From Pseudomonas sp. FP2309 (GTDB lineage Bacteria; Pseudomonadota; Gammaproteobacteria; Pseudomonadales; Pseudomonadaceae): DNA of 64,000 bases. The translations under genes and the position numbers were made by a program. Below the pieces are notes generated by a model. It had not been told where the DNA came from and did not search any database. It worked only from the letters and a program-made list of their open reading frames with translations. Positions 44,126-54,025 of this stretch are shown here, piece after piece (within the stretch, counting starts at the first letter, position 1; each line of letters starts with the position of its first letter). The stretch is taken from the NCBI RefSeq assembly GCF_030687575.1, contig NZ_CP117439.1, positions 4,517,501-4,581,500 of the forward strand, read 5' to 3'.

Positions 44126-45640
44126 TCAGCGAACAGCCTTGAGGTCTTTCTCAAGCTTTTTGATAGCCTCGTAGTCATCTTCGACCTTGCCCAGGTACCA
44201 AGCTTCGCAGAGTGCGTCGAACTTGGGCATGAAGTCCTCATCCTCTTCAGCCCTGAGGGCAAGCTCTTCATAGATATTGATGAGGGGCTCAAGCTTATCG
44301 GGGTATCTCGACGCCAGAACTCGAACGCGTGTGGACTGGCACCCTGCGTTGTGCAGGCGATCATCAAGTGATTTTGGCATAAGTTTGCCTCCTTCAATAA
44401 CGGTCAGCGTGGGTCTGATTCTGATTCCTGTGCGTGCAGTAAATTCAGCTAAGTTGCTGGATCTGTAGGTTTGAGAAAGGTTGATGAGCCTGTCGTAATG
44501 CTCTCTTTGGACCCTTGGGTAAACCCAGAGATGCCTCATAGCAGCGGCAAAGGCGAAGTAGTTGAGGTTCCATGGGTCGCCTTTGACAAGAGCCTTGAAC
44601 GAGCTGCCAGCGCAAAATACGCACTGCGCTGCTATGCGCATGTCCATGTATTTCGGCTGTGCTCTCCACTCTTTGGCCTTTGTGACCAATGAGCCAATCC
44701 CGTCTTTGAGGTTGATGAATCCTAGGGATATGCCTTCGGCGAAGGCATAGATCTCAACGCCAACTTCAAGGAGCGCGGTGATGAAAATCCGTCGTTTAGC
44801 GCCGCCGAAAGCCGCCCCGAAATCGCTTGTCCAGAAAACGCGTTCATTCAGAGTGCCGGTCTCGTAAAGCTTGAGCATAGCTTCGCCAAGCGATGAGCCC
44901 TCTGGAATTGGGTTTTTCACCCCTTCCTTGTGGAAAACCTTGTTGAGCAGCTTGGCCCAATCAATGTTTGGCATATATGCATTGAGCAGTTTATAGAGCG
45001 GATTGGCCTCACCGAATTTCTCGGGATTACCTGCTTTTACGCCCTGCTCCCAAAGCCACGACATTATTTCAAGGGGAAGGCTTTGCTTGGTGCCCCGGTC
45101 TGCCCTGATGTGAGCGTCGTAGATTTTCTTGGCCGCTTCATAGCTCATTTCTGGATAGAGCTTGATTTTGAATTTGCCGAATCCAACCTCGCCCTTCATC
45201 AGCATCTGAATGACGGCCTCTTCATTCATATGATTAAGGATGCGGTGGTTTTTGGGCCTGAGCTTGTGGCCTTGTCTCAGTTCCATCTCTTCATTGAGGG
45301 TTCTGTACCAATCCATGGCTGAGTCGGGATCGCCGTCCTCTCCTCCAGGTTCTACACCGGCCTCCTCCATGGCTTTTTTGGCTTCAGCCTCAAGAACAGC
45401 CTGCTCCTCAGGCGTTCGCTCGCGGTGTTTCTTCTCCATTTCCTCGCGGAACATGCTGTCCATGATGACATCAACGATGGCAGCAAAAGTGCCAATGATA
45501 ACGGCATACCCGATGCTCAGGCTGTCAGTTTCGGAGGATGGCAGTCGCATAACCTGCTGCGATGACTTCACGCTTTCGTAGGTGTTGATCAGGTCATCAC
45601 CACCCAATGTTGCCAGACGCTTTTTGATCTCGGCGTCCAT
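44126..45640 (-). CDS. Unrecognised 504-residue protein with N-terminal membrane segment
   Basis: No family recognised. One clear hydrophobic segment near residues 43-62 (SIGYAVIIGTFAAIVDVIM) follows a short cytoplasmic-type N-terminus. A charged Glu/Lys-rich stretch comes next, then a mixed region with PKNHRILNHMNEEAVIQML and a second hydrophobic-leaning area (IFITALLEVGVEIYAFAEGISLGFINL). It starts within the stop of the 109-residue gene (TGATG overlap), so the two form a coupled operon. First genes inside the island, beside a Gabija-like pair. A defence role is only a guess from place. Confidence 0.75.
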   Translation of the reverse strand: MDAEIKKRLATLGGDDLINTYESVKSSQQVMRLPSSETDSLSIGYAVIIGTFAAIVDVIMDSMFREEMEKKHRERTPEEQAVLEAEAKKAMEEAGVEPGGEDGDPDSAMDWYRTLNEEMELRQGHKLRPKNHRILNHMNEEAVIQMLMKGEVGFGKFKIKLYPEMSYEAAKKIYDAHIRADRGTKQSLPLEIMSWLWEQGVKAGNPEKFGEANPLYKLLNAYMPNIDWAKLLNKVFHKEGVKNPIPEGSSLGEAMLKLYETGTLNERVFWTSDFGAAFGGAKRRIFITALLEVGVEIYAFAEGISLGFINLKDGIGSLVTKAKEWRAQPKYMDMRIAAQCVFCAGSSFKALVKGDPWNLNYFAFAAAMRHLWVYPRVQREHYDRLINLSQTYRSSNLAEFTARTGIRIRPTLTVIEGGKLMPKSLDDRLHNAGCQSTRVRVLASRYPDKLEPLINIYEELALRAEEDEDFMPKFDALCEAWYLGKVEDDYEAIKKLEKDLKAVR

Positions 45641-45969
45641 CAGGCTGCCCTTTGCTGTTCGCCGGGAAAGCGTAGCTGCACCACTCTGTTTGCCTGTATG
45701 TCGTTCAGGCCGTATGCCTTGAGGAATTCGCGAAGCTCTTCAGCGTTGGTTATGCTTTCATCTGAGGCTCTGGCCACGATGAACTCCATTTTTTCCGTCG
45801 TCATCTCGAAGGTCTTTAGCAGAGCCATGAAGTCGGCATTGGCCTTCTCGACATCATCCTTCATTTTCTGTTTTACAGGCCTGTCAGCCCAGCTCTTGGC
45901 GACCCATCCTGCTGCCATCGAGAGTCCCGCGATTACGACGCCTCCGATGACTTGAACGACCTTTGACAT
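45640..45969 (-). CDS. Small membrane-anchored coiled-coil protein, function unknown
   Basis: 109 residues: one N-terminal transmembrane helix (about 5-24, VQVIGGVVIAGLSMAAGWVA), then a charged helical region (KQKMKDDVEKANADFMALLKTFEMTTEKM) and a short C-terminal segment. GGGAG lies ahead of ATG 45969. Its stop overlaps the start of the 504-residue gene by one base, so it is likely its partner. No homologue recognised. Confidence 0.75.
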   Translation of the reverse strand: MSKVVQVIGGVVIAGLSMAAGWVAKSWADRPVKQKMKDDVEKANADFMALLKTFEMTTEKMEFIVARASDESITNAEELREFLKAYGLNDIQANRVVQLRFPGEQQRAA

Positions 45970-46604
45970 GATGCTCCCTCAATTCGAATTCCAGCTAGAG
46001 GAATCTAGACATCAAAGTGCCACCTGGCAACGACTACCTCATAAAATCCGGGCAAATCCGAGGAATAGCAAGTCAGGTTACGTCAGCAAAGCTCAAAGTG
46101 GACCAGATCGAGGAATCGCTCATCTTTCGACTTGCCGTCCTGGTCCCAGTCGCCGCCCCGGCGCACTGCGATTTCCATGATATTAGTAGCGGCCTGAACG
46201 TACCCTACAAGCTTGCGAACGCCAGTTGTTCTCTCCAGTCGATAGGGTATCCGCAGCATTCATCGTCCTTTACACCATCGTTTACGCGTCAATTTCAATC
46301 GCGCTTGGCCAAGTCGGCGAAGGCGGGTTGAGCAGCAATCGCCGCAGGCGGATCGATGGCACTACGGGAGCCATAGTGTTGATAGCCGAAGGCTTCATGG
46401 CGGCAGCGAGCTAATAAGCTTACTGCGCGTGTCGGCAGCTTCGGTGCTTGGAATTACGCTTGTGAGGTTGGTCGGGAATGAGGCATCAGAGTGCAGGCCT
46501 CTCCAGGCGGATAGTAACCATCGCGGTTTATCCACCTGTCTAGTCAGCTAGTCGGATGTGACATGCGCCGACTAACCTACACAATTAGCGCTGCACGAGA
46601 ATTC
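45970..46604. other. Gene-free stretch in the island
   Basis: 635 bases with only short overlapping frames lacking ribosome-binding sites or family features. It contains the promoter side of the membrane operon and the 3' flank of the helicase gene. I see no terminator or repeat of note. Confidence 0.5.
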
Positions 46605-48359
46605 TCAACCAGGGTTAGCAGGCAACTCGAATACATGCTCAGCGCCGAACCACGCGGTGATCTGAGCAAGCGCTGCCTGGCTCAGCAGTTGAGTGAAAAG
46701 CAGAGCCAAACGGACCTTTGGTCGAGAGCACGCAACGTAGAAGAGATTCCGATTGCTTTCGAATTTTTCACGCCTGTTCGCCGGTGGCCCCGGCTGAAAC
46801 CACTCGAGCATTTCAGCGAAATTATATTGGTTCCAGCCGCGCCCCAACACAACGATCACGTTTTCGAATTCGGCTCCCTTGACCCCGTGTTTTGTGGCAA
46901 ACGGCGTATGCCCATCAATGAATTGGTCTAGCGCGATCAGCTCTGTGTAAGATACTGCCCTGAGCTTTCGAAGCTGGGTAATCCTGCGTGGCTCGTCCTC
47001 ACCTGGTTCAACACCGGCGGCCTGTAACCCTTGCTCATTCCGTAGCACAGCATTGGGGAGCTGCATCTGCGGCACGGCTATGATGTAGTCAATCACCTCG
47101 CCGATGGTACCGGTCAACCTCAGTTCGAGGAGTGCATCCATTGCCTCAGCCCAAGCGACTTTATCGCTGTGCCTTCGAATCGTTGGCCGATCGCTTGCCA
47201 GGTGCCCGAACATCGCACCGTATCGGCGCTGTTGGTATGCGACACACGCTGGCTCAAGCTGATCTGCCAAATACTTGATGTGAGGATCTTCCTTCTTCAG
47301 CCACGGATCATTGTACTGCCCATAAATTTCACGGATCGAGGAGTACCCCTGCTCACGAGCAATGCCTTTGTGATTCAGGATGAGGATTTTGGTCGTTTTC
47401 GGAGAGAAATCCCATCCTTCCACGCTGAGCTGAGCTTTCAAGTATTCGAAGTAGGCACTAGCAGCCTCAGGACTGGTGTCGCCAGTCCAGTGTCCTCCCC
47501 CGCTTCCTGTCCGTCGCTCTCCAGGCCAGAGGTTGGTGTGGAACACTCGGGCTTCACCGATCAAGTCAGGATCGCTCACTTCCTGGTGCAGGCCTGGCCG
47601 CATCTCATTCAGCACATCGACAATCCGCGATGCTGAGCGGAAATTCGCATTTTTTTCGATCGGCTGAAGGGCGTCATGCACGACTAGGCCGCAGCCCCCG
47701 TCGTAGATTTTTTGCCAATGGTCACCAAATAGGCCAACCATCGGTCCCTCACCGCGATCTAGAAACCACGACTTCAGTGCACCGACAAAATGTTCATCCG
47801 TGTCCTGATATTCGTCGACAAACAGGATCGGGTATCGGGAAGTCAATACGGCCCTGAACTTCGGAGACGGAAGCGCCTGAACCATCAATGTCAGGACATC
47901 TTCGTGCCGAATCGAGACCTCGTCCTCCGATACGCGTGGAATACCCATTTCGTAATGGATGCGCCTGTTACCTACGCCACCCACCGGCTCAAAACGCTCT
48001 CGCCAAAAAGCTTCAGCGCCAAGAAATCCTCTCAGTGATGTTTGAAAATCTCTGAGCAACGACCAGCAAAAGCCATGGACGGTCTCGGCTCGGATTGCAG
48101 GATGCGCTTGGAAGCGAGAGATGATCTCGTCTTTCGCCACATTGGTGTAAGTGATACAAGCGACTTGCTGACGCTCCCGGATCAACGCAGGACCTCGGTG
48201 TTCAATCAATCGACTGAGCGCCTTCTCTAGCGAATAGGTCTTACCAGCCCCAGCACCTGCTTCCAGGCGAAAGCTTAGACCTTCATCCAAACAAGCGAAC
48301 ATGCGTTCCAGCGCTTCTCGCCCTGCTCTGTCCGCGGGACTTTCGTGATTGTCAGGCAT
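46605..48359 (-). CDS. UvrD/Rep-like superfamily 1 helicase (GajB-like)
   Basis: 584 residues with SF1 motifs in order: Walker A AGAGAGKT (34-41), DEYQDTDE, GLFGDHWQKIYD, VKGAEFENVIVVLG and NLFYVACSRPKVRLALL. ATG 48359 is chosen; it overlaps the stop of the OLD-family gene by eight bases. The OLD nuclease-UvrD helicase pairing is that of Gabija phage defence (class 2 OLD systems). In Gabija the helicase senses or processes DNA and works with the nuclease. Confidence 0.85.
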   Translation of the reverse strand: MPDNHESPADRAGREALERMFACLDEGLSFRLEAGAGAGKTYSLEKALSRLIEHRGPALIRERQQVACITYTNVAKDEIISRFQAHPAIRAETVHGFCWSLLRDFQTSLRGFLGAEAFWRERFEPVGGVGNRRIHYEMGIPRVSEDEVSIRHEDVLTLMVQALPSPKFRAVLTSRYPILFVDEYQDTDEHFVGALKSWFLDRGEGPMVGLFGDHWQKIYDGGCGLVVHDALQPIEKNANFRSASRIVDVLNEMRPGLHQEVSDPDLIGEARVFHTNLWPGERRTGSGGGHWTGDTSPEAASAYFEYLKAQLSVEGWDFSPKTTKILILNHKGIAREQGYSSIREIYGQYNDPWLKKEDPHIKYLADQLEPACVAYQQRRYGAMFGHLASDRPTIRRHSDKVAWAEAMDALLELRLTGTIGEVIDYIIAVPQMQLPNAVLRNEQGLQAAGVEPGEDEPRRITQLRKLRAVSYTELIALDQFIDGHTPFATKHGVKGAEFENVIVVLGRGWNQYNFAEMLEWFQPGPPANRREKFESNRNLFYVACSRPKVRLALLFTQLLSQAALAQITAWFGAEHVFELPANPG

Positions 48360-50430
48360 CGCCTTGCTCTCCTTCAGCAGCCACTGCCTCACCAACAACC
48401 TCTACAACTGCGGCCATGGCCCGAGCAGCCATTTGGGCATCAACGACCGGCGCCCCAACTGCTAGCCAACGCAATCCTTCAGCAATGTATCTAGGCACGT
48501 TCCAGTTCGTATCATCGATCGCGTACTTCAACGCAAAAGCTGATTTTTTCTGGTCCGCCGCATGCTCGTAAGCTTGGGATGCGACATCGCCCTGCCCAAG
48601 CTGAAATCGATCAAGGTTCGCCAGGATGAACGCGTCCTCAAAGCTTCTGCCTGAAGGCCCGGGTTCGTTCCCCTCCGGAATTTGGTAAGCGATGCGCCTC
48701 AACCCTATGGTCTTCTCTGCTGGCGTTTTCGCCAGCAGTTGGGCAGGAGTGACTTCGGCCTCAAACCAGTCTTTGAGGCACGCATTGCTCGTAAACAGAC
48801 CCTCTGAAACGAGACAAGCTTTCCGCTTTCTTTCTGCATTCGGTTTGACGGAGTCGATGTCGGTAACGATCAGCGTGCGCAGTTCCAAGAAGGTGAGTAG
48901 ATCATGAAACCGGTGTGCATACGCGCCGCCAACCTCCATAATCGTCAAGTACTGACTAGCCAACTGAGGTTCACCCACCGCAGCCGCGTCAGTTTTGGCG
49001 ATCATGGTTGGTAGCAGCAATCGCTCTGAAGTCCCCTCGATCAAGATGGCTTTATCTGCAAAGAACAGGTCGCATCGAGTGAGCGTCAGGTACTGATAGA
49101 GAAAATCTCTGTCCGGTGCAGGAGCCTGGCCCATGCCCTGCCTCAGGTCTTTGATCTTGGACTGCCGAATCCCGTTTTCACCGCTTACAGAGAGAAAGTA
49201 ACGCATGGTTTCGAAGCGCGCTTCGTTGGCCATGTGTGGAGAGTGGGTGGAAATTACAAACTGCACTGGCCACGGACGGCTGCCATTCAGCTGCTGCTCG
49301 AACGCGCCCTTGATCATGTGCAATTGTCGGATGAAGACCTCCTGCATTTGCGGATGCAAGTGGGCTTCAGGCTCTTCGATGAAGATGAGGTGTACGCTTG
49401 CGGCTGCCGGCGTAGCTTGAAACTCTCTGAAGAATTTCAGTAATTGCAGAAGGATGTACACCAGGTTACGGACGCCGAGTCCGTTGTAGCTTTCCGGGAG
49501 TGTCAGGCCGTTTACCCCCCTGTATCTGACCTGCGTGTGGTCTTTAAGCAGGCGCTCGACATCGAAGGTCGTCACAGTGGTGAGGCCTGGGTCTTCTAGC
49601 CCTGGGTAGCCGAAAAGCTCGAACGTAGGGAGCAGCGAAGTCAGTCCAGCGTTGAAACCGTCATGCAGCTCCTTTTGAATTTTCTCCACCGCTCCATGGA
49701 GCTGCTCCGCCGTAGTTCGTTTCTCGGGATCTGTGGGGTCAGTCAATGCCGATTGGAACAGCACCTCCACCACCTTCCCAAGGACATCGCGCTCTCGGTG
49801 TGTATCGTCATCCAGGCCCCGTTGCGCATTGATGAATCCGCCGCGGATCAACGTGGTGAGTGATTTTAGGTCGAGGTCCTTGCGGTTCGTAGGATCATTG
49901 GGGTCAACCGCTTCCAAACGGGGCTCGTAGGCCCCCGCCAAACGCTTCTTTATCAGGCTGAAGAAGCTAGGACGTTGATCCTCCTGCACAGTGTCGGGGG
50001 CATTCGTTTCTGCGAAAAGCGTCTCAAGGCCTGTCGCCCGCGGTCCATACGTCAAGACGATGCGTGCGCAAGAGCAATCTGGATCTAGGTCTACTATGCA
50101 TTCGCTGAGCTGCCCCAGGTCTGGGGCATCCACGTCATAGGATATGTCCAATGTGACCCTGACAACGGGAAGCATGGCAGCAACGTCGGAGCGGGCTATT
50201 TCGCCGTGAAACGCATTGAATGCCGTCCAAAACCCTTCGTGACTCCCCAGGGAGAAATCTTCAAGCCTGAAAGAGGGAGTCCGGTCTGAAAGGAGCCGGC
50301 GGAACACCTCAGCTATGGAGGTTTTGCCGCAATTGTTGCGCCCGACGATCAGTGTTGTGCCGTCTTCTAGGCCAAGACTGACGTTCTGAAGCAGTCTGAA
50401 ATTTTGAATCTTAACGCGCTCGATCCGCAT
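48352..50430 (-). CDS. OLD-family ATP-dependent nuclease (GajA-like)
   Basis: 692 residues. N-terminal ABC-type ATPase with FRLLQNVSL and Walker A GRNNCGKTS (30-38), a signature/Walker B region (IFIEEPEAHLHPQMQ), and a C-terminal Toprim domain (AILIEGTSERLLLPTMI ... LIVTDIDSVKP). Start at ATG 50430, five bases after TAGGA; eleven further codons upstream are in frame. Coupled to the helicase downstream. Longer than the best-known GajA (about 580), so it may be a Gabija variant. Confidence 0.86.
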   Translation of the reverse strand: MRIERVKIQNFRLLQNVSLGLEDGTTLIVGRNNCGKTSIAEVFRRLLSDRTPSFRLEDFSLGSHEGFWTAFNAFHGEIARSDVAAMLPVVRVTLDISYDVDAPDLGQLSECIVDLDPDCSCARIVLTYGPRATGLETLFAETNAPDTVQEDQRPSFFSLIKKRLAGAYEPRLEAVDPNDPTNRKDLDLKSLTTLIRGGFINAQRGLDDDTHRERDVLGKVVEVLFQSALTDPTDPEKRTTAEQLHGAVEKIQKELHDGFNAGLTSLLPTFELFGYPGLEDPGLTTVTTFDVERLLKDHTQVRYRGVNGLTLPESYNGLGVRNLVYILLQLLKFFREFQATPAAASVHLIFIEEPEAHLHPQMQEVFIRQLHMIKGAFEQQLNGSRPWPVQFVISTHSPHMANEARFETMRYFLSVSGENGIRQSKIKDLRQGMGQAPAPDRDFLYQYLTLTRCDLFFADKAILIEGTSERLLLPTMIAKTDAAAVGEPQLASQYLTIMEVGGAYAHRFHDLLTFLELRTLIVTDIDSVKPNAERKRKACLVSEGLFTSNACLKDWFEAEVTPAQLLAKTPAEKTIGLRRIAYQIPEGNEPGPSGRSFEDAFILANLDRFQLGQGDVASQAYEHAADQKKSAFALKYAIDDTNWNVPRYIAEGLRWLAVGAPVVDAQMAARAMAAVVEVVGEAVAAEGEQGDA

Positions 50431-51087
50431 GATGTTCCTACCGTGAAATCGTATGGCCATCACTGTAGATGCTGAATTGAAGTAGTCAATACAGGGACAA
50501 TTCCCCTAAAAGCACCCGCTGTATGCGACCGGCAGGTTTGGATGGTGAGCGGCCCTTCACAAATGGCAGGAATTGGCCGTTAGCTGCCGGATACCAAAGG
50601 CAGTAGTCGGCCACTAACCCCGGCGCAAACTCCTGCCTGGAACTTAGCTGGCTCCGATTCACCTGACGCGGTACAGCTTGACCTGCGTGGAGGAGAAGTC
50701 CGGCAACATCCAATAGAACGGCTTTGCCCGCGTCAAGCAGTGGATTGGAACATCCACTTTCTGACTCGCCCCGTGCGTGATTACACAAGCCGCAAAGCAT
50801 GGCGGCGGGAAAACCGATAACACAAAGGCCCCAATGCGCAGGCTCGAACGCTTGGCTCGCCTAGCTGATTAAGCGAAAAAAACTCTGAAGCTATCGAGAT
50901 AAGCCCTCTATGATGGCATTATGAGATCTTAAGATTAGGACCTCGCAAGGAATTGAGTACACCATCATCCGCCTACTGACCAGGCGTTGCTGAAGCGCTC
51001 AAACCTATTGGCAGATCATTTAAGGAAATCCTGAAAAAGACTTCCTGATTTGGCAAAATCTCCGGACACCAATCGCCGAGCTTTTCA
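50431..51087. other. Spacer between the OLD gene and the IS5 element
   Basis: About 650 bases. A minus-strand frame at 50486-50800 (104 codons) has no recognisable domain and I do not call it. The sequence near 50570-50610 (GGCAGGAATTGGCCGTTAGC) resembles a motif common in Pseudomonas intergenic DNA. The left end of the IS probably lies between 50970 and 51080 but I could not fix it. Confidence 0.45.
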
Positions 51088-52066
51088 ATGAAGCAAATGA
51101 CCTTCGCCGATGCCGAGTACGCCGGTAAGCGCAAGCAGACCCGCAAGGAATTGTTCCTGATCGAGATGGATCGTGTCGTACCCTGGAAGGGTTTGATTGC
51201 CCTGATCGAACCTCATTACCCGACGGGCGAAGGGGGGCGTCCGGCCTATCCTTTGATGGCGATGCTGCGGGTTCATCTCATGCAGAACTGGTTCGGTTAC
51301 AGCGATCCTGCGATGGAAGAAGCGCTGTACGAGACGACGATCTTGCGCCAGTTTTCAGGTCTGAGCCTGGAGCGGATCCCAGATGAAACTACCATCCTCA
51401 ACTTCCGTCGCCTGCTGGAAAAGCACGAGTTGGCCGCTGGTATTCTCGGCGTGATCAATGGCTATCTGGGCGACCGTGGCTTGTCGCTGCGACAAGGCAC
51501 CATCGTCGATGCCACGCTGATTCATGCGCCCAGTTCGACCAAGAACAAGGACGGCAAACGCGACCCTGAGATGCATCAAACCAAGAAAGGTAACCAGTAT
51601 TACTTCGGTGCCAAAGCTCACATTGGTGTCGACGATGAGTCAGGGCTGGTGCACAGCGTGGTGTCACTGCGGCCAACGTCGCGGACATAACCCAAGTCGA
51701 CAAACTGCTACACGGTGCTGAGAACGTGGTCTGCGCCGATGCAGGCTATACCGGTGTCGAGAAGCGCGAAGAGCATGCGGGACGCCACGTCATCTGGCAG
51801 ATGCAGCCCGGCGCAGTACCTACAAAAAACACGGTAAACGCAGCGCGCTGTACAAAGCGATGCGCAAGATCGAGAAAGCCAAGGCCCAGGTTCGCGCCAA
51901 GGTTGAGCATCCATTTCGAGTGATCAAGCGTCAGTTTGGTTATACGAAAGTGCGTTTCCGAGGCTTGGTGAAAAACACTTCTCAGATGGTGACGCTGTTC
52001 GCCCTGTCGAACCTTTGGATGGCGCGTCGATATTTGCTCTCCAGCGCAGGAGAGGTGCGTCCGTAA
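51088..52066 (+). mobile_element. IS5-family transposase, frameshifted (pseudogene)
   Basis: Translation is clearly IS5-group transposase: LIALIEPHYPTGEGGRPAYP, then the DDE core with VDATLIHAPSSTKNKDGKRDPEM, YYFGAKAHIGVD, CADAGYTGVEKR and ending VEHPFRVIKRQFGYTKVRFRG. The frame is broken twice, near 51667 (after HSVV) and near 51808 (after VIWQ), each repaired by adding one base. All three pieces are otherwise intact, so the decay is recent. Element ends were not identified with confidence. Confidence 0.88.
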
Positions 52067-52225
52067 TGAGGGAAATAGCTGCTGCGAGGAGCGTTCAGCG
52101 GAAAAAATGGATGGAATAGGCGGCAGACGTGATCGGTTTTGAACGGCTGCCGTTTTTTGAAAGCGCCTATGGCTCAGCAGTCGAAAAATAGCGGCCTACT
52201 TCAGACTATCCTTAAGGGTTAAAGT

Positions 52226-53701
52226 ATGGATGCGACCAAACGGAAAATTCGAATTTATTTTTCAGATTTTTTCGATGTAAACCGGGAAAAGATTGAATCT
52301 TATGGAGCATTCAATATTTCCCTGATCAATGATCTACCCTTGTTTGTGGATCCTTTTTTGCTCTTTAATAGTGACAACCCAATATATCAGGAACTGCATA
52401 AAAAAATAATTCAATATATGCTTTTCTTAAAAAGTAAATCTTCTTTAGCGTTACCTTCCGGCCTAATAAAGAGCTGGTATCTATTCCCTGAAGTCAAGCA
52501 AAATTGGTTTGGTTTTAGCAAGTCGGGAAACAGCGGGCGCGGACTCGGCCCATCTTTCGCTAAATCTCTGCAAGTTAATTTCAAAGGTGTGTTCTCTGAT
52601 TTTGGCAATGAAACAAACGGGGCAACTCATATAGGCAAGCTCACACTAGTCAAACACGGAGTTGGAAAAGACCAAATTAGCGACTTTACCTGCAATTTAA
52701 TTCATGGATTCTTGGCTGAATACACAGAAAAATTCGCAAAGGAATACATTGATCCGACCAAGCTTCAAAAATTCACCATAAAAAAAGCGGAGTTCAATTA
52801 CGCGACTGAATCGTGGAAGTCCAAACAGTATGTGCTACCAAAATTCGGGGGTGAACATGTATTGCTAACTCCAGTGGATATTTTGACTAAAGACGAGGCG
52901 TGGATATCTCACAAAGGATTTATCGAAGACTTCAGCCAAGTAGTTGGCAGCGTACCCAACGACCAGCTGCGCGATCAAATAAACTTATATTTGACTAAGG
53001 TTATGCCGGCAGACCCTACGAAAGATGAAAGGGCTATCGCTTTCGAAAAAACTATTTTGCAATACCCTCAGCTGATGGATGTTTACGTGAGTCTACAGGA
53101 GGCCAACAAGGATGCTGCAAGTTCGTCCAGTTTCGAAAAAGTCTCTTTGGCCCAGAAACTATTTGAAGAAAACTTGCTGAGATTAGTAGCGTTACTAGAC
53201 AAAACTAAGTTCTATGATGCTGAGCCCAATAGCTACGAAGCGGGAATGCAACGAGTCCAGTTCCTCAAGCATGTCATTGAAAAACAGGACGGCTACCGCC
53301 TTTTTTACATCAAAGGCGTCCCAATTTCACGCGAAAGCGATTTGCAAATCATGTTTAAACTTACGTGGTTTGCTTCTAAGTTTAGCGCTGATGCAGAGGT
53401 GAACAATGGCCGGGGACCAGCTGACTTCCTAGTATCTTATGGCAGTCAAGACAAATCAATAATTGAATTCAAATTAGCCAAAAACTCGCATATGGAAAAA
53501 AACTTGCGCAACCAGGCTAAAATATACAGCGACGCTGCCAGAGCAAACAACCCGCCAATTATGGCTATTCTGTACTTTAATTTCAGCGAGCGAGACAAAG
53601 TACAGCGAATTATGACAAAAAATGGTTTATCCGACACGAAACACATCGTACTTATCAACGCTATGCCAAAAGAGTCGGCGTCAAAGGCTGACATTGACTG
53701 A
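52226..53701 (+). CDS. Unrecognised protein with probable C-terminal PD-(D/E)XK nuclease
   Basis: 491 residues, clearly more AT-rich than the core genome. The first ~370 residues match nothing I know. Near the end GPADFLVSYGSQDKSIIEFKLAKNS gives D400, E414 and K416 with the spacing and hydrophobic strands of a PD-(D/E)XK nuclease, the fold of many restriction enzymes. No methylase or helicase partner adjoins it. A stand-alone nuclease for defence is inferred from fold and neighbourhood. Confidence 0.72.
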   Translation: MDATKRKIRIYFSDFFDVNREKIESYGAFNISLINDLPLFVDPFLLFNSDNPIYQELHKKIIQYMLFLKSKSSLALPSGLIKSWYLFPEVKQNWFGFSKSGNSGRGLGPSFAKSLQVNFKGVFSDFGNETNGATHIGKLTLVKHGVGKDQISDFTCNLIHGFLAEYTEKFAKEYIDPTKLQKFTIKKAEFNYATESWKSKQYVLPKFGGEHVLLTPVDILTKDEAWISHKGFIEDFSQVVGSVPNDQLRDQINLYLTKVMPADPTKDERAIAFEKTILQYPQLMDVYVSLQEANKDAASSSSFEKVSLAQKLFEENLLRLVALLDKTKFYDAEPNSYEAGMQRVQFLKHVIEKQDGYRLFYIKGVPISRESDLQIMFKLTWFASKFSADAEVNNGRGPADFLVSYGSQDKSIIEFKLAKNSHMEKNLRNQAKIYSDAARANNPPIMAILYFNFSERDKVQRIMTKNGLSDTKHIVLINAMPKESASKADID

Positions 53702-53782
53702 CACCCAAGCGTTTTTAAAAATGACGGCACTTTTGCGATTCGAACCTGCTTAAGTGCCTGTATCCCACCCAAAAAAACTGAG

Positions 53783-54025
53783 CTACTTCCTCCAAAGGAG
53801 CAAGCTGCTTTGGATAAGCTTCTTCTTAGCGGATTCGCTTTCGCCCCCTTTTGTATCACATACTCCCAGTGCAATTTCGACTTGGCGACGCAAAATTTCA
53901 ACCTCACCCTCAGCACCATCAAGCAGCACTGCCTCAACAAGGCTAGCGAGGTAATTCGGGTCAGAGCTAAATTTCTGCGCCATAGATTCATCATGGCATT
54001 GATCTTTAATGGATTTTTCTTTCAT
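53783..54025 (-). CDS. Small protein, possibly antitoxin-like
   Basis: 80 residues. The stretch SSDPNYLASLVEAVLLDGAEGEVEILRRQVEIALG has the helical pattern of small DNA-binding antitoxin-type proteins, but it is not a firm match. Lies about 240 bases downstream of a broken PIN-like gene on the same strand. Could be a remnant. Confidence 0.35.
   Translation of the reverse strand: MKEKSIKDQCHDESMAQKFSSDPNYLASLVEAVLLDGAEGEVEILRRQVEIALGVCDTKGGESESAKKKLIQSSLLLWRK

Noticed and set aside
46226..46414. 62-codon frame with a membrane-like segment
   Set aside because: No ribosome-binding site, and it overlaps another frame of equal quality.
50486..50800. 104-codon minus-strand frame after the OLD gene promoter
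   Set aside because: No domain, composition unlike neighbours, overlaps common Pseudomonas intergenic sequence.
50970..52200. Exact terminal inverted repeats of the IS5 element
   Set aside because: Flanking sequences were compared by eye and no convincing inverted pair or target duplication was found.
53446..53994. 182-codon minus-strand frame overlapping the nuclease gene end
   Set aside because: Mostly antisense to a better-supported gene and lacks family features.
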